A DNA stretch of 64,000 bases from Sipunculus nudus. Lineage: Eukaryota; Annelida; Sipuncula; Golfingiida; Sipunculidae. Both the position numbers and the translations under genes were made by a program. The notes beneath the pieces are model-generated. The model worked only from the letters and a program-made list of their open reading frames with translations. It was not told the DNA's origin and did not search any database. The DNA is taken from NCBI GenBank assembly GCA_026874595.1, contig CM049322.1, positions 9,749,900 through 9,813,899 on the forward strand, in the 5' to 3' direction. This document shows, in pieces, positions 1 through 11,804 of the stretch (positions are counted from its first letter, which is position 1; the number at the start of each line of letters is the position of its first letter).

Positions 1-1570
1 TTGTACACTGTTTCTGATTACACTAATACGTTATTTTCCCCATTCTCTTTCAAATTATAATAAGGTTTAGCTATCTTCAACGGTTTACTTAAAAAAAAAT
101 ATAAACCAGTTCTCATGCACCACCTACCAGTATTTAGTGACACTGTGAGGGCCTTCATATTGCCATGAAAAATCATATGTTGTTACATTTGTTACATTTC
201 AAACGCTCATAATTAAAGGCCTAGCTTATCTCTCCTGACGAGTTGGGAGACCTTGCCTCATAATACATTTCACTTGAACTAAAACCCGCAATATTGGATG
301 ATCGGACCCGAACACTGCAGTCGTTAATACTCGCAATGGGCATGCTCGTGAAAAATGTCTGTTACAAAGAACTTTCTAGCCGAAAACACGGTAGTCGTCT
401 ACCGTCATTATTTTGCCCATGAAGACCAGTTTCATTTCAGGTACAACATATGTCCCTGCGTATGACACCCCTGTGAAATTAACCGCTGGAAAAAGTTGGG
501 TAGTTCAGCTTTTAAGGTCAGCACAAATTCAGATTTACAGGAAATATTTGAAATAAGTCCCTTAGGACACACTTGTCATCATTGGCAACACTTTAAATAC
601 TGAAACGGGTATTTTTTACGTCATAGGATGTGTACCACAATCGTCATCCATAATATATATTGAATAGTGTGTGTGCATATGCACACGTTTTCTGAGAGAT
701 AATTCACGTCATAAGGTGAAGCTTTATTCAATGAGTCGCATGTGTTAGACTTCACATTATATAATATACTCAAATATTTATATGCAGTGCATGTAAAACA
801 GGAGTAGTTTTATAATATTGGTAATCTGAAACAGCACTCCGATCCAACAAATGAAGTTAACAATTGATCTCAACGAAGTTAACAAAGGATCTCAAATAGA
901 TTGGTTTACAATGCTAGGTCAAACAAACAAGTTACAATTTAAACCTTAATTGATTTATCAGAACGTATTGGCCTATAAACACGATGTACAGTGAAGATGA
1001 ACTTTTCTACGCTTATTTGGTTGAATAAATGTATGGCCAGTTTGGTTGGGGCGGCAGATAAGTAATGCAGTGGTTAAATATTTGAGTTCGGGTTAGATGA
1101 TCGCAGAGTTATCGGACTATATGGACTATTTGTTATTAAATTAAACAAACACTCAATAAACTCTGGTCGGGAGGCCGTATACACAAACTCACAATCGTCG
1201 TCCGTTTGATGTACATATGTTGAATGAGCAATCCTGATGAAATACCCATTCATTGAAAAAAAATTATTTTTTTTCTAATTTTATATCGGACATAATAAAT
1301 TATATAAAATTTATTTCTGGCACATGGACCTTACAATGGAACTTGTATTAATGAAATTTACATTTATATTCATATAACTTTTCTATCTGTTGACAAAATT
1401 TTTTTTTTCAAACATGCATAACTCTGAGAAGCCATTTTTTATCCGCTTGCTCCCCCCCCCCCTGCTGTATATTAATTCTTGCTATAGAACTTTCTAACTA
1501 AACTTTTAAATGTTATTCTAAATATTACACTTTAAATTTTAAATTTTAAATACTACACTCCCCACTTCTC
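1..1570. other. Non-coding stretch, no gene recognised
   Basis: AT-rich sequence with stops in all frames and no family signature. It includes short A/T and C homopolymers near 1260-1290 and 1450-1460. It lies upstream of the decayed DBH-like exon at 2.0 kb and could hold a lost first exon or promoter, but nothing shows this. Confidence 0.5.
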
Positions 1571-1574
1571 CCCC

Positions 1575-1815
1575 TCTACATCACTTTTGCTTTGACCGCT
1601 GTTTGTTTTGCAAGTTTTTCGTGGTCTCGACACCAGAGCTGGCACACTGCCAAGAATCAGACCAACGCGAGCGGGATGTACAATGCAACACGCTTTCATT
1701 GGTATGATTACAATTCTTTGCCCCCGGTTAGCCCTGGTGGTGAAACTCGGATAATCCTACTATACCAAGCAGCGGCTAAAACGAAGGAGATCTACAAAGA
1801 CTGCAGTGTATAGCC
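1575..1815. repeat. Degenerate MITE-like repeat with GCGGTTAAAACG-type ends
   Basis: The left end reads TTTGACCGCTG and the right end CAGCGGCTAAAACGAAGGAG, which are imperfect inverted repeats. The internal sequence around CCTGGTGGTGAAACTCGG matches the inner part of the better-preserved copy at 33844-34005 (CCTGGCGGTGAAACCAGG) in the same orientation. This supports a dispersed short inverted-repeat element and not a gene. Confidence 0.45.
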
Positions 1816-1999
1816 GCTGCGTAAAAATTTACATCAATACCTAATATTTAAAGAGAGGGATAAAAAGAAAAAAAAAATATGGAAAGGCACAAAGTTTACC
1901 CAAGGCTAACTAAAACTGGCTCAAATAAATGAATGTATTTGTTAACAAACGGGTCAATTTAACTCAAACCGTGGAAACCTGAACACAGTCAGTGGTCAA

Positions 2000-2167
2000 T
2001 TTTTTGACTTCGTCCTGTTCTGGGACCCGGGTGATCACGTGATCACGTTTGAGGTCCACGCCAGGACTAACAGCTGGGTAGGTCTAGGGATTTCAAGGAC
2101 TGGATGCATGACAGATTCTGACATTGCTATAGGCTGGATCATTGAAAAAGGGAAGGCGGTTTTACAA
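2000..2167 (+). pseudogene. DBH-like monooxygenase pseudogene, exon 1 remnant (DOMON)
   Basis: From 2006 the frame reads [20 protein letters not shown], then a GLGISRTG segment and IAIGW, ending at VLQ with a GTAATT donor at 2168. It is near-identical to exon 1 of the minus-strand gene (32849-33145) and belongs to the DOMON domain at the N-terminus of MOXD1-type proteins. The upstream signal-peptide part is absent. Going backwards, the frame runs into a TAA at 1943-1945 without a Met. With the stops in later exons this copy is taken as a pseudogene. Confidence 0.8.
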
Positions 2168-2169
2168 GT

Positions 2170-3480
2170 AATTAATTATTTTCTTATATACGTTATGCTT
2201 TTTGTTTAAAAAATATTTTTAAACTAGAAACTAGAAAACCGCATTCTAGAAAATACAAGCCTATGCGATGTGTGTATGTGTGTGTGTGTGGTTGTGGGGG
2301 GGGTATCATATTGTGGGACCCCCTTAAAATCGTGTTGGCAGTAACTTCTTCGGCTCATATTCCCAGGTTCATGTTTGCCTGACGCTACATTTTAGTGAGT
2401 AACTTATTCCTTGATGACACTCCTGATTCCGAAACACATGCCGGATCCACACAATAATCTAGTTGGTTATATAACGACCTATTTTCAAAATTACATGGAC
2501 TATTATGAGATTCCGTTCATGTCTACGCGAGTTATATTGTGAAAATTCACACCAACAGAAACACAGAAGCACTCACACCTGAAGGGGATGAATTCATACC
2601 TTCCCGGTGCCGGCAATAAGTAATAATTTTATCCTAACGGCCTTTCAGATATTGGGGCTGTAATCAGGGACATGGAAAGCACAGAGCAATAAGGCACAGT
2701 CCGCTATAAATATATATCTAAGGTAATATTAAACTTGCATGTATTTTGCAGGAAGTAGTTAAATTCGACCTTTGAACATTTTTCGCACATAAACCACCTC
2801 GAATGTACAACTATACATCTACATCGGTCCTGTATTGCTTATTGTTATTGAAGCGTTTTATCTTTAAGTGGAAAAACTATTGAACTTGGGAATCATTTTA
2901 TCAATGTTTTAAATATTTATTGATATTCATTGGAACCAATACCGAAGAAAACCTGTCTAAAATACCACCTGATGTAAAGACCACCCTTTAATAAAACCTT
3001 AGCTTTCACTTATTTCACTAGTTCTACGTCACTACGCACTGGCACTCCTGTGTTACTTCGTCCTTCACAGGAAGGTATCACGAATACATTTCTTCTATTT
3101 TCTTTTCTTAACCAAGATATCTCTTTGTCTTTTAGGCCGCCTGTAAATATTTTTAGACAATCTGCATGAAGTCTCTTTAATTACAAGCTTTCGGGTGCTC
3201 AGTCCCTTCCCCTGGTGAGCCTTGAAGCGTTGACGTTGACGTTGTACCCTGCTGTTGACGTTTATTATTGCTGATAAGATCCACTTTCAGCATCCGATAC
3301 CACAACCTCCGCAGGGTTAAGATCTATTTAAACAATAATAGAATCCTGCAAACGATTGTTCACCCGACACTTTACTTCAGCGGCATTGCCTGCCATTGAC
3401 CGAGGTTGTATACAACAATGGCGGACCACATGGACCGGAACGTTACCTGATCTCCCCTGAATCGCGCCCATTTAAGCCTA
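2170..3480. other. Intron-like non-coding sequence of the pseudogene
   Basis: No coding signature is seen. There is a short TG run near 2272-2290 and ordinary AT-rich sequence between the exon 1 and exon 2 relics of the plus-strand DBH-like copy. Confidence 0.45.
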
Positions 3481-3489
3481 TGTCACAAA

Positions 3490-4130
3490 CAACCTACGGT
3501 TTCGACTGTCGTACGATTTCAGCAGGAATTCGACAGATGAAACTGTCGTAGGTTTGAGAAGGATTTTTTTTTGATAATTCCGTGGAAGCTTTCACATATA
3601 AATATATGTTGTACGATGGTCATTGGAAAATTGGCCAGGGCTATCTTAAGTCTTATCGTACGCTCTTCCTACGACAGTCGTATTAGGTCCCCACTATTAT
3701 CCTAGGAATTTCCCAAACTTTTCTGTCGTAGACCTGTCATTTATGTGATGTGCGATGTATGCGACTGAGGTTTAAGACAAACCCACGGCGTTCGCAGGAA
3801 TGACTTACAACGGTAGGACTGCCATCAGTGGAACGTGCGGCAGTCGTTGGGCTGTCGTAGGAAAACCATTTGTAGGTTTATCGTAAAACAGTCGTAAGGC
3901 ATCGTGCAACAGACCTACTAAATTGGCCTGACATAAAGAATAACCTACGACGCTGATAAATTTGAACGTGTTAAGAATTTTACGTCAAGGGTTTACGACA
4001 GTTTTTTTTCCGTCGCAAAATACCTGAATTTCCTACGACACATACACGACTATCCTAAGAATATCCTCAATTTTCTGTCGTAGACCTGTCGTATATGTGT
4101 TTCGCAATGTAAGTGACACAGGCTTTACCA
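3490..4130. repeat. Region dense in (A/C)TGTCGTAGG-type motifs on both strands
   Basis: CTGTCGTAG, its complement CTACGACAG and close variants recur many times in about 640 bases. One block (TTTTCTGTCGTAGACCTGTC) near 3719 recurs near 4069, so part is an imperfect duplication about 350 bases apart. Local palindromes such as CCTACGACAGTCGTA occur. This looks like a repeat or decayed transposon with internal subrepeats. No protein is recognised in it. Confidence 0.5.
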
Positions 4131-4504
4131 AACAATGGCTTATACCGGGTGGAACATTGTATTGTTTGCATACATTTACATCGGCACGTCACTGATATCG
4201 CGCCGCAATGTAGTTCCAAAGGTTTTACGAAAGTACAAACTACAGACAATAATATTCATTATAACTGTATATGTTGGCATTAAAGGGGCCCAAACACCTA
4301 TAAAGCATGTTGAATTAACATTAAAAATAGATTCTTCTCTTTAAAATAAATTTGTACCTGCCAAAATATTGCCCCCAAACCGTTTGCCTACTCCTGTAAA
4401 CGAGTCTTTAAAAACAATGGACCGGGCGGGATCAAAGGTGTAAACATAAACACAGCGCGTGCATCGCCCGGCCACAACACGTCAATCAGGAGATACCCTG
4501 ACTG

Positions 4505-4530
4505 ACAAACCCCCCCCCCCCCCCCCCCCC
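4505..4530. repeat. Poly-C homopolymer
   Basis: A run of more than 20 C followed by A's lies in the left arm of the TTAA element. Its length is probably unstable and poorly resolved by sequencing. Confidence 0.7.
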
Positions 4531-4848
4531 AAAAAAAATGCAATAAATGTTCCCGCTTGCTGAAACACCGCCTGTTAAGGCTCACAATCAACCTTCTGGT
4601 CATGCGGCCTTGTTATGGTAAACGGACACATGTGGACTGTGCTTACCAACACGCAGACCCATAGCAAGGTGTCAAACAGCCGTATACGAGGTACCAAGAC
4701 TGTGTGGTGGAGTTGTTTTGGTTGGAAACTTTTCCCTTGCTAGCCTGTTGAGCGCACGGCCGTTTGTACGAGGTCTATCCCTGATGTTCATAGATAGACG
4801 TTCTGTGTGGAGAATGCTGTTACACCGATTAGGGAGAAATTGATAAAC

Positions 4849-4932
4849 CATTGGAGAGTTAAGATATTCAATCATTTTCGAACAGTGTGTCATTGGAGAG
4901 TTAAGATATTCAATCATGTTCGAACAGTTTGT
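4849..4932 (+). repeat. 42-bp tandem duplication
   Basis: CATTGGAGAGTTAAGATATT begins at 4849 and again at 4891. The two 42-bp units differ at only a few positions. They lie in the spacer of the TTAA element. Confidence 0.8.
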
Positions 4933-5060
4933 ATACACAGCATGCATTTTAGATTTTATATTTACTTGCATATCCGGCGGTAAAAGTGAGCATTAGAGGC
5001 AAGTTTTGTTTAATTCCAAATACAATAGATGGCGCTGGAAATCTTCCCACGAAATATAAT

Positions 5061-5261
5061 GGCCTGGACAGTAGACGGGTTAAACGCTCGGCTATCTCCG
5101 TTGGCGACCCAGGTTCGATCTGGCCATGAGAGAGGGTTGTAGTTGCCCGTCCAAGGCCGTTGGTTTAATCCGGTTAATCCGGTGTCCTCCACCCCTGCAG
5201 ACTACCGAACGCCACGGAGAGTGCCTTGATTAGTTTAAAAACAATTTTTAAAATCCATGTA
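5061..5261 (+). mobile_element. tRNA-derived SINE, family 1, copy 1
   Basis: A head with an RNA polymerase III B-box-like AGGTTCGATCT is followed by GGTTGTAGTTGCCCGTCCAAG, a GTCCTCCACCC core and a tail ending AATCCATGTAAAATA. The same body occurs at 11564, 15149 and 35487. An AAATATAAT repeat on both sides (5052-5060 and 5262-5270) is a likely target-site duplication. The copy is nested in the TTAA element, so it inserted later. Confidence 0.7.
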
Positions 5262-6267
5262 AAATATAATTTTATCATGGCATAGCTTCAAATAAATGGC
5301 GCTTTGATAGCTACTTCCAGAAAATATTGCAAAATAAGTATTTATGAACTAAATCTGGAAATTGGGGCTCTTCGGACAAACGTGGCCTCGTTTCAGACAG
5401 CTCAAGACAAAGAAGGGATATTTCCAAGGCGTGGCCACAGAGAAGTTGCGTAACAATTGTTAAGTGGCACCACCGTCAGTTATTATATGTATATGTATAC
5501 ACACTAAACATAATAAACGAAACAAAGGACATCCATTGATTAATAATAAATCAGTGTCCATTGTGCTTTCCTTTGTTAATGAACAGAACCTGAACAATCA
5601 GTGGCCGTCTTAGGCAACAGGTGTTGCTTTTTAAACATAATCAGGAGCAATATTTTGCCTACTTTTCCACACTAACAGTTCAGTTTTGCTTTATACAAAA
5701 GTTTACCAGCAAAAACATCCCGGCACACAGGCTCAGTACCTCGCATATGGCGGTTTAGCACCTTGTTATGGCTCTGCGTGTTGATAAACACAATACACGT
5801 GTCTTTCTTTACCAACACATTCCCCCGTGATCGAAGGTCCGATTGTGAGCCCCAATCCGTGATGTTTCAGCCAGCAGGAATTTGTATTCCATTTTTAAGC
5901 CAAGAACTCAGAATTTCTCCGGAATCACACGTGTTATAGCCCTGCGATGCATGCGCTGTGTTTATGTTTACACCTGTGATCGCGCCCTGTGCACTTTTTT
6001 TTAAAAACTCGTTTACCGGAGTAAGCAAACGGTTTCAGGGCAATAGTTTGGCAGGTACCAATTCATTTTAAACGGAAGAGGCTATTTATTTTGTTAATTC
6101 AACATGGTTTATAGGTGATTGGGCCCCTTTAATGACGGGAATACGCCTATACACTCCGCTGTCGATGTGGATTTATTACATTATCAATGTACAAGGAGGC
6201 CTTTCCTTTATTAGTTAGATTTTTATATAAATAGATATATGATAATAATAAAAATTCACAATGTCAG

Positions 6268-6414
6268 GATCGTTACGCCACTAGCAGGACAGCTCCGCGG
6301 ATGGATCCCAACCAGCACCTGACGCTGATTTCTGGACGGTACAAAGGGACCCACACGATACTGACATTCAGCAGGAAACACGATACCTGTGACGTCAACA
6401 ACATCGAAATCGAG
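6268..6414 (+). pseudogene. DBH-like monooxygenase pseudogene, exon 2
   Basis: This 147-bp segment has an acceptor (AATGTCAG) and donor (GTAACT) at the same places as exon 2 of the minus-strand gene, also 147 bp. It reads DRYATSRTAPRMDPNQHLTL, then THTIL and KHDTCD, matching the end of the DOMON domain and its conserved cysteine. The exon itself is open, but the gene copy it belongs to is broken elsewhere. Confidence 0.8.
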
Positions 6415-6891
6415 GTAACTGTTCTTATAAAATTACGATATTCTATTTAATAATTATAAAAATACAAATGTAGGACGCAAAACAGTGACCCTGCTCAGAA
6501 CAGCCTTTCCGCGCGAATGATGTGCGACTACTCACTATGTATGCCCGCGGCGGACAGGTAAGACATTTTATTTAAAAAAAGCCAGGGTATGCTCTGTTTG
6601 ATACCAAGACAGATAAAATTATTAAACTGTAAAACAAAGCCAAGATATGCAGTGTTCTAAAGCAAGATAGAGGAAATTCATAGTAAAACTAGGAATCTGT
6701 ATTATAAGGAATGCAAGCCTCCGTCATCTCGGAGATCATCTTATTGGAGATTTAGCTCGATACGATAAGAGATGTTGGTGAAACATGATCTGCTTGTAAT
6801 AGTTCAAAAAGTAAAAAATTGAAATTCTTTACCGCCATATAATGTTTAATATATGAGACACATTCTTCGAGTCTTCACATGAGATCGAATG

Positions 6892-6894
<3 letters not shown>

Positions 6895-6964
<70 letters not shown>
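6895..6964. repeat. (TA)n microsatellite
   Basis: About 35 uninterrupted AT units in an intron of the pseudogene. Confidence 0.95.
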
Positions 6965-6968
<4 letters not shown>

Positions 6969-7050
6969 TCTAACCTTTCTAAAAAACATATTACTACTTA
7001 TTAAGTGAAATGCATCCTGGATTAAATTGATTACTTTATTACTTGACCGA

Positions 7051-7200
7051 CAGAACTGATTCTTCTTAATTTCGCCTGTGGGTTACAGACACCCCGAGGC
7101 AGTACGATGCTGGCTTCACTAGCGTCGGCGCTATCGATATGTATATTCCCCCACAACGTCCATCGTTCTTCATTTATGGGTTTTGCTCAGTGGACTGTCT
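7051..7200 (+). pseudogene. DBH-like monooxygenase pseudogene, exon 7 with stop codon
   Basis: Reads TDSS, stop, FRLWVTDTPRQYDAGFTSVG, then IPPQRP and GFCSVDCL, matching exon 7 of the minus-strand gene ([21 protein letters not shown]). The glycine codon of the intact copy is TAA here (7067-7069). The 5' splice site after the exon is also lost: CAG/GTAAC in the intact gene corresponds to CAAATGAGG here. In the family this segment lies in the second copper monooxygenase domain. Confidence 0.8.
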
Positions 7201-7568
7201 GACACAAATGAGGATTGAAAGGAAAATACGAATAAATAGGCATTTCCATTAATGGACCGATAGGGTCTACTTGAATCGTGATATTAATTACACCGAAAAC
7301 TGCACTACAATGATCACCCCTCACATCACAAAGGAAAACATCAGCCCGTAATCATTATACAATGTATTTGGTTAATCAACCCACCATAAAACTTGTGCAT
7401 TTAAAAGACAATATTTACATCTCTTTTACGATCGCCGTTTTTTTTTTTTTACCGCTGAGCAAGACAAAACTGGCTGTCATGTAACCCCTTGTGGAGACAT
7501 GCATGTATGCAGTCAGATATTCAACAAATATCAAGAGAGATTCATAATAATATAATGAAATAAAATTT

Positions 7569-7573
<5 letters not shown>

Positions 7574-7599
<26 letters not shown>

Positions 7600-7600
7600 T
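7574..7600. repeat. (TA)n microsatellite
   Basis: Short uninterrupted TA run. Confidence 0.9.
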
Positions 7601-7752
7601 CATTTCTCTTGCCCTGATATTATATAAAGTTGCGCTTCCGCAGCACATCCCAGGTATAATTAGAAGATAAAAGACTGACCATCCAGAATATATATTGGTG
7701 GATATATTTCTTGTTTAGATATTTGTAAACCATATATGAATACATTGTTTAG

Positions 7753-7938
7753 GCAATGGGCGATGTTCCTGAGATCACCATTTTTGCCATGTTACTGCAT
7801 GTGCATCTGGTTGGAAGCTCGTTTGTAATTCGCCAAGTAAGGAATGGCACAGAGCTGCCCCCTGTCGCCAGGGAGAGGTACCACGATATATTGTACGGGG
7901 TTTTAAAAGTGCTTCCAGAACCTCGGAAAGTGTAAAAA
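7753..7938 (+). pseudogene. DBH-like monooxygenase pseudogene, exon 8 with stop codon
   Basis: 186 bp, the same length as exon 8 of the minus-strand gene. It reads [20 protein letters not shown], then RNGTELPPVARERY and PEPRKV followed by TAA (7933-7935) where the other copy has lysine. The His-x-His pair (HVH), which binds one copper in active family members, is kept. The 3' splice border is shifted by one base (AAAGGTCAGC), so normal splicing would also break the frame. Confidence 0.85.
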
Positions 7939-8129
7939 GGTCAGCTTATTCTCTTGGTGACGTCCTTAAACTAAATGAGAACATCTTACTCCGAAATGAA
8001 ATCTTGTGAAATGTCTTTTCTTAGCTCTCTCAGTTTTTTTATTACCTAAATAGCTAAGCATTAGAAGAATATACAATTATCGTAAGAGCACAGATCGCGA
8101 GCTCGAGTACCGATATCACCAGAGGAGTT

Positions 8130-8130
<1 letters not shown>

Positions 8131-8170
<40 letters not shown>
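8131..8170. repeat. (TA)n microsatellite
   Basis: About 20 TA units. Confidence 0.9.
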
Positions 8171-8172
<2 letters not shown>

Positions 8173-9159
8173 TAAAAATATAAATTTGAACATATAATTC
8201 CTTTGCTTAATGTTATTTAAAGAAATTATAAATGTTTCTTGTGAAAATAAAATTATAATTTACTTCCTTTGCTTTATGTTATTTAAAGAATATAAATGTT
8301 TCTTATGAAAATAAAATTATGATTTACTTAATTTACAATTAAAAAAATAGTTACTTTCGTACATAATAAACTAAAATTTGAACATAATTATTTTGATAAT
8401 TTAGGCACAAATCAGTTTGAAAACCTTTCGAAACATTCCAACAGGCATATTATGATTTATATTATTTACATATATTTTTTATTTAATTAGAACGTTTTTG
8501 TATATAACATTTGCTTAAAACCCACAAGACCTGGAATATGTATATTAAACTGTATATTAAACAAACCCAATGGACCACTTGACAGCAACCTCGAGAACAT
8601 GACCCCGTCGGAAATACTTGCATGTTTAGCATAAATTAGCATACTTTCATCAGAGGTAGCAGAGTCTCATGTACTCTTACATGTTACTGTAAGAATTGAA
8701 CAAGATGAAAACGATTGTAATATTTTGCATTTCCTTGAATCATTTAAGTATAAAACTAGATACACTGATAAGTCGTAAAATATATGGCATTGTAAAAGGA
8801 TGCGTTCTGTCTGCAGGTATATGTGTACGTTTTGTTCACCGGGGCTACAGTGTGATCTGTGTTCACGGACGACACTGCAGTCAAAAGTTTTCTTCGATTA
8901 TACAGATGGATGCCCCCCCAAATGTAGTTCCGATTTTAAAAGGTGTCCATAAAAGTAACCTATATCGATTGTGTAGGTTTAATTGCCCAGATTCAAAATG
9001 ATCACACATTCCGCTTGCTAGCTATCACAACAAACATACAAATCTCATGGGAATCGAGTGGAATGCCTTTTAAATGTTAACAGTTGTTATGGAGCGGAAT
9101 ATTCATATTACTATGAATATTATTATGTCATTATATTAACTCGCATATTAATAAAACAG

Positions 9160-9240
9160 TGGCGGACACAGCGGGATGGGGGGGGGGGGGGGGGGGGGAG
9201 GGCGGAGCTTTTGGGGCTGAAGCTACCCCCTGTGGACACA
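9160..9240 (+). repeat. Possible hAT-type terminal relic with G-tract
   Basis: CAGTGGCGGACACAGCGGGA followed by a run of about 20 G resembles the GGCGGA/GGCGTAGCCAG ends that are common in animal hAT MITEs. A similar inverted piece lies at 13137-13210. The second end was not found, so the call is tentative. Confidence 0.25.
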
Positions 9241-11319
9241 TTGATATGATTTTTTATCAGATAATATTTTCTTTTCATTATTTTCAGATGTCGTCAAACA
9301 AATATCAACCTTTCAATATTTTAATATATGTTTATTATCAGGTTATTGTCTAAAAATTGTTATATACTTAGTTGTTACTGAGTCATTAGTAATTATTTGT
9401 ATTCATTCATACGTTATAAGCCTATATGATTTTGTAATGCAAATCAATTTCGACCTTTCCTATGGGAAAATATATTGCTGTACAACTGCAGAAAAATCTG
9501 CCTATACTGCAGTGTTTCTATGGGAGCAGTATATATTACTATACATATACATTATAAAGTGACATAATCGTAAGGACCCTGCATTGTGCATCCAGTCAGG
9601 TTGTAATGCTTGAGGGAAATGCTTATATTTGCTCAAACAGCTGGATGTTTCAGAACTCCAGAAATTTTTCTGATTCGAAAGAGAAAATACCTCCTATACA
9701 TTTCCTATCACAGTCTTGTCGTTTATTTTTGTCGTTTATTTCAATCAGACCCCTTCAATGAAACGGCGAAATAACTCCGTCGAATCTTATTGTTGTTATG
9801 ACATTGAAAGGACATTGCCATAAATAAAACCTCTGCATCTTTATTTGCTTGCTCAACAACGTTTGTGGAGGAAACCGTCTCTGTCAATGTATATGGTGTG
9901 TTCCTGTCATATTTGCGATTGGTGTCAACTTTGCTCATCCATCTCTGATTTATTTAATTGGCTTTGTCTCTAACTGCTTTCACTCTTCAAATGCAAAAAA
10001 AAAATTATCAGCTACAAGGCGGTCACAGAGCCTTTTTAAAACCCAAATATGGCCGTAAGTGATCCTGTTGTAAGATCTGCCTTGTCAAACCCGGCTTAGA
10101 TGACCAATTCGAAAAAAACGACCACTTTATCAAGGTCCCATTAGTGGTCGTTATTATATTATATGAGATTTTATTATATATTTTATATATATGTATATAT
10201 ACATGTATAATTTATGGACTAATTTATCTTTTAATTCCACCCGGATCCATGCCCACATCCGTGTTAGAACTGCTAAAAATACCAAACAACTCATTTTTTC
10301 AAGACTAATAAAAAAATAAAAAGGTAAATTCTACCGAAGATGGAAAGAGAGTTTAATGTTAAAAACAAATTTGGTAAGTGTTACCCAAATTTAACTCTAA
10401 GGTATCATTAATAAAATTGATGACAAGGATTCCTTGTCAACGGAGCAACACTGGGAACAGCTACCTGAGGAACAGCTCCATTCACACCTGAGGAAGGGGA
10501 CCGAGCACCCGAATGCTAGTGTACAAGAACCTGCACAAAGCTAGTCTTACTTCTTGTAAGCAATTCAAAACTTCACATAGGAGGTTACTTAGTAGGTTAA
10601 CTTAATATTTACAATCACAAAATAGTAGCTATGAACACTGACGTCATTTGATATTCCAATGTTAAATGAATAGACTTAGCCAACAGTGGTATGGTTATGA
10701 ATTGGTCGGGTGTAATATATCTGAGTTTACTTAAACTCCCACGGTCTCCTCGTGCCTGGCTCAAAGGAGTTAGACCTTGCACGGTTCACCGTTCTAACTG
10801 ACAGCAGCGTGGTGGATCTATTGCGTGATAAAAATAGTTGTTAAATTCTTGTGATGTGGCTCTCATAAAAATCTAACACAAATAGAAACAAAACAGTCTA
10901 TCTATGGACCAATGTACCGAATAATTATCTTGGCGCCAGGCACAGTCTTTTGTATCTGACATGACTGAATATGTTGTAGAGTTCCAACGGACGTTCAAAG
11001 ACATAATGTGCGACGTTATCCTCGGGATAATAAACATAATCCAATAGGCTAAAATTTGTCCACACTCATCACTTAAATTAAAGAATGACCTGTTTTATGA
11101 ACAGTTTTTTTATTATTACTTATTGAATTTACCAAATTTTTGTGAATACATAGATCTTTATTATAAAATATTACAACAAAGTCACATTAAACAGACCACA
11201 ATGGTCCATGTAATTTAAAATATAGAATCTGAACATGTAACCCATAATACACACAAAGAAGGCATAAAATTAATAAATAAATTATATGTATGTGGATATG
11301 TGCGTATTGTATGTGCTAT

Positions 11320-11323
<4 letters not shown>

Positions 11324-11365
<42 letters not shown>
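11324..11365. repeat. (GA)n microsatellite
   Basis: About 20 GA units. Confidence 0.95.
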
Positions 11366-11368
<3 letters not shown>

Positions 11369-11563
11369 ATGCTGAAAACACAGATGATGTTTATTGATGG
11401 TGATGGGGAGAGATTGGTAGAGTTTATAAATGAAACTTCAAAGGCACTATATATTGTTTATACGATGCTACTTTTCTCTATAACAATGACGTTTAATTGA
11501 TTAGGAACGGGTGACACTGGAAATGCGGGACGTAGAGGGAAAGGAACTTTAAATAGAGGCATG

Positions 11564-11804
11564 GGACCTGGACAGGTGAGTGATAACACGCTCGGCTTTC
11601 TCCGCTGGCGACCCGGGTTCGAGCTCCGCCATGGCTATGAGAGGGGGTTGTGGTTGCCCGTTCAAGGTCGGTGGTTATCTCCGGGTCCTCCGGTTTCCCC
11701 CACCCTTACCGACTACCGAGCGCAACATCCGAGCCATGGAGAGTACCTTGTATTAGTTATTATAACTAGTTGTACAATCCATGTAAAATATATATAGTTT
11801 ATAT
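11564..11804 (+). mobile_element. tRNA-derived SINE, family 1, copy 2 (full length, perfect TSD)
   Basis: The body runs from GGACCTGGACAGGTGAGTG through a B-box GGTTCGAGC (11616-11624), GGTTGTGGTTGCCCGTTCAAG, a CCTCCGGTTTCCCCC core and a tail ATCCATGTAAAATA. It is flanked by a perfect 14-base direct repeat TAAATAGAGGCATG at 11550-11563 and 11805-11818, the mark of LINE-assisted insertion. This is the best-preserved of four copies and is probably fairly young. Confidence 0.85.

Larger units (their letters stand above)
4284..6128. mobile_element. TTAA-flanked non-autonomous element with ~400-bp inverted repeats
   Basis: Both ends read TTAA followed by AGGGGCCCAA, the right end in inverse orientation (TTAA at 4280-4283 and 6129-6132). 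The arms from about 4284-4690 and 5740-6128 pair over long stretches. For example ACACCTATAAAGCATGTTGA pairs with the reverse of the right arm, and AACACGCAGACCCAT pairs with ATGGCTCTGCGTGTT. No transposase frame is present. TTAA target duplications are typical of piggyBac and Kolobok transposons; which of these it derives from is not decided. A SINE copy is nested in the spacer. Confidence 0.75.
8171..11549. other. Intron-like non-coding sequence of the pseudogene
   Basis: AT-rich sequence without a recognised gene. It contains a GA microsatellite at 11324-11365, a G-tract near 9178-9198, and a fragment near 10080-10160 (ACGACCACTTTATCAAGG ... TAGTGGTCGTT) resembling pogo/Tigger-type MITE ends. 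Open frames of 60-100 codons here have no family signature and are taken as chance. Confidence 0.45.

Noticed and set aside
7574-7600. Regularly spaced short repeats considered as a CRISPR-like array
   Set aside because: All such repeats in the window are simple microsatellites; there are no unique spacers and the genome is eukaryotic.
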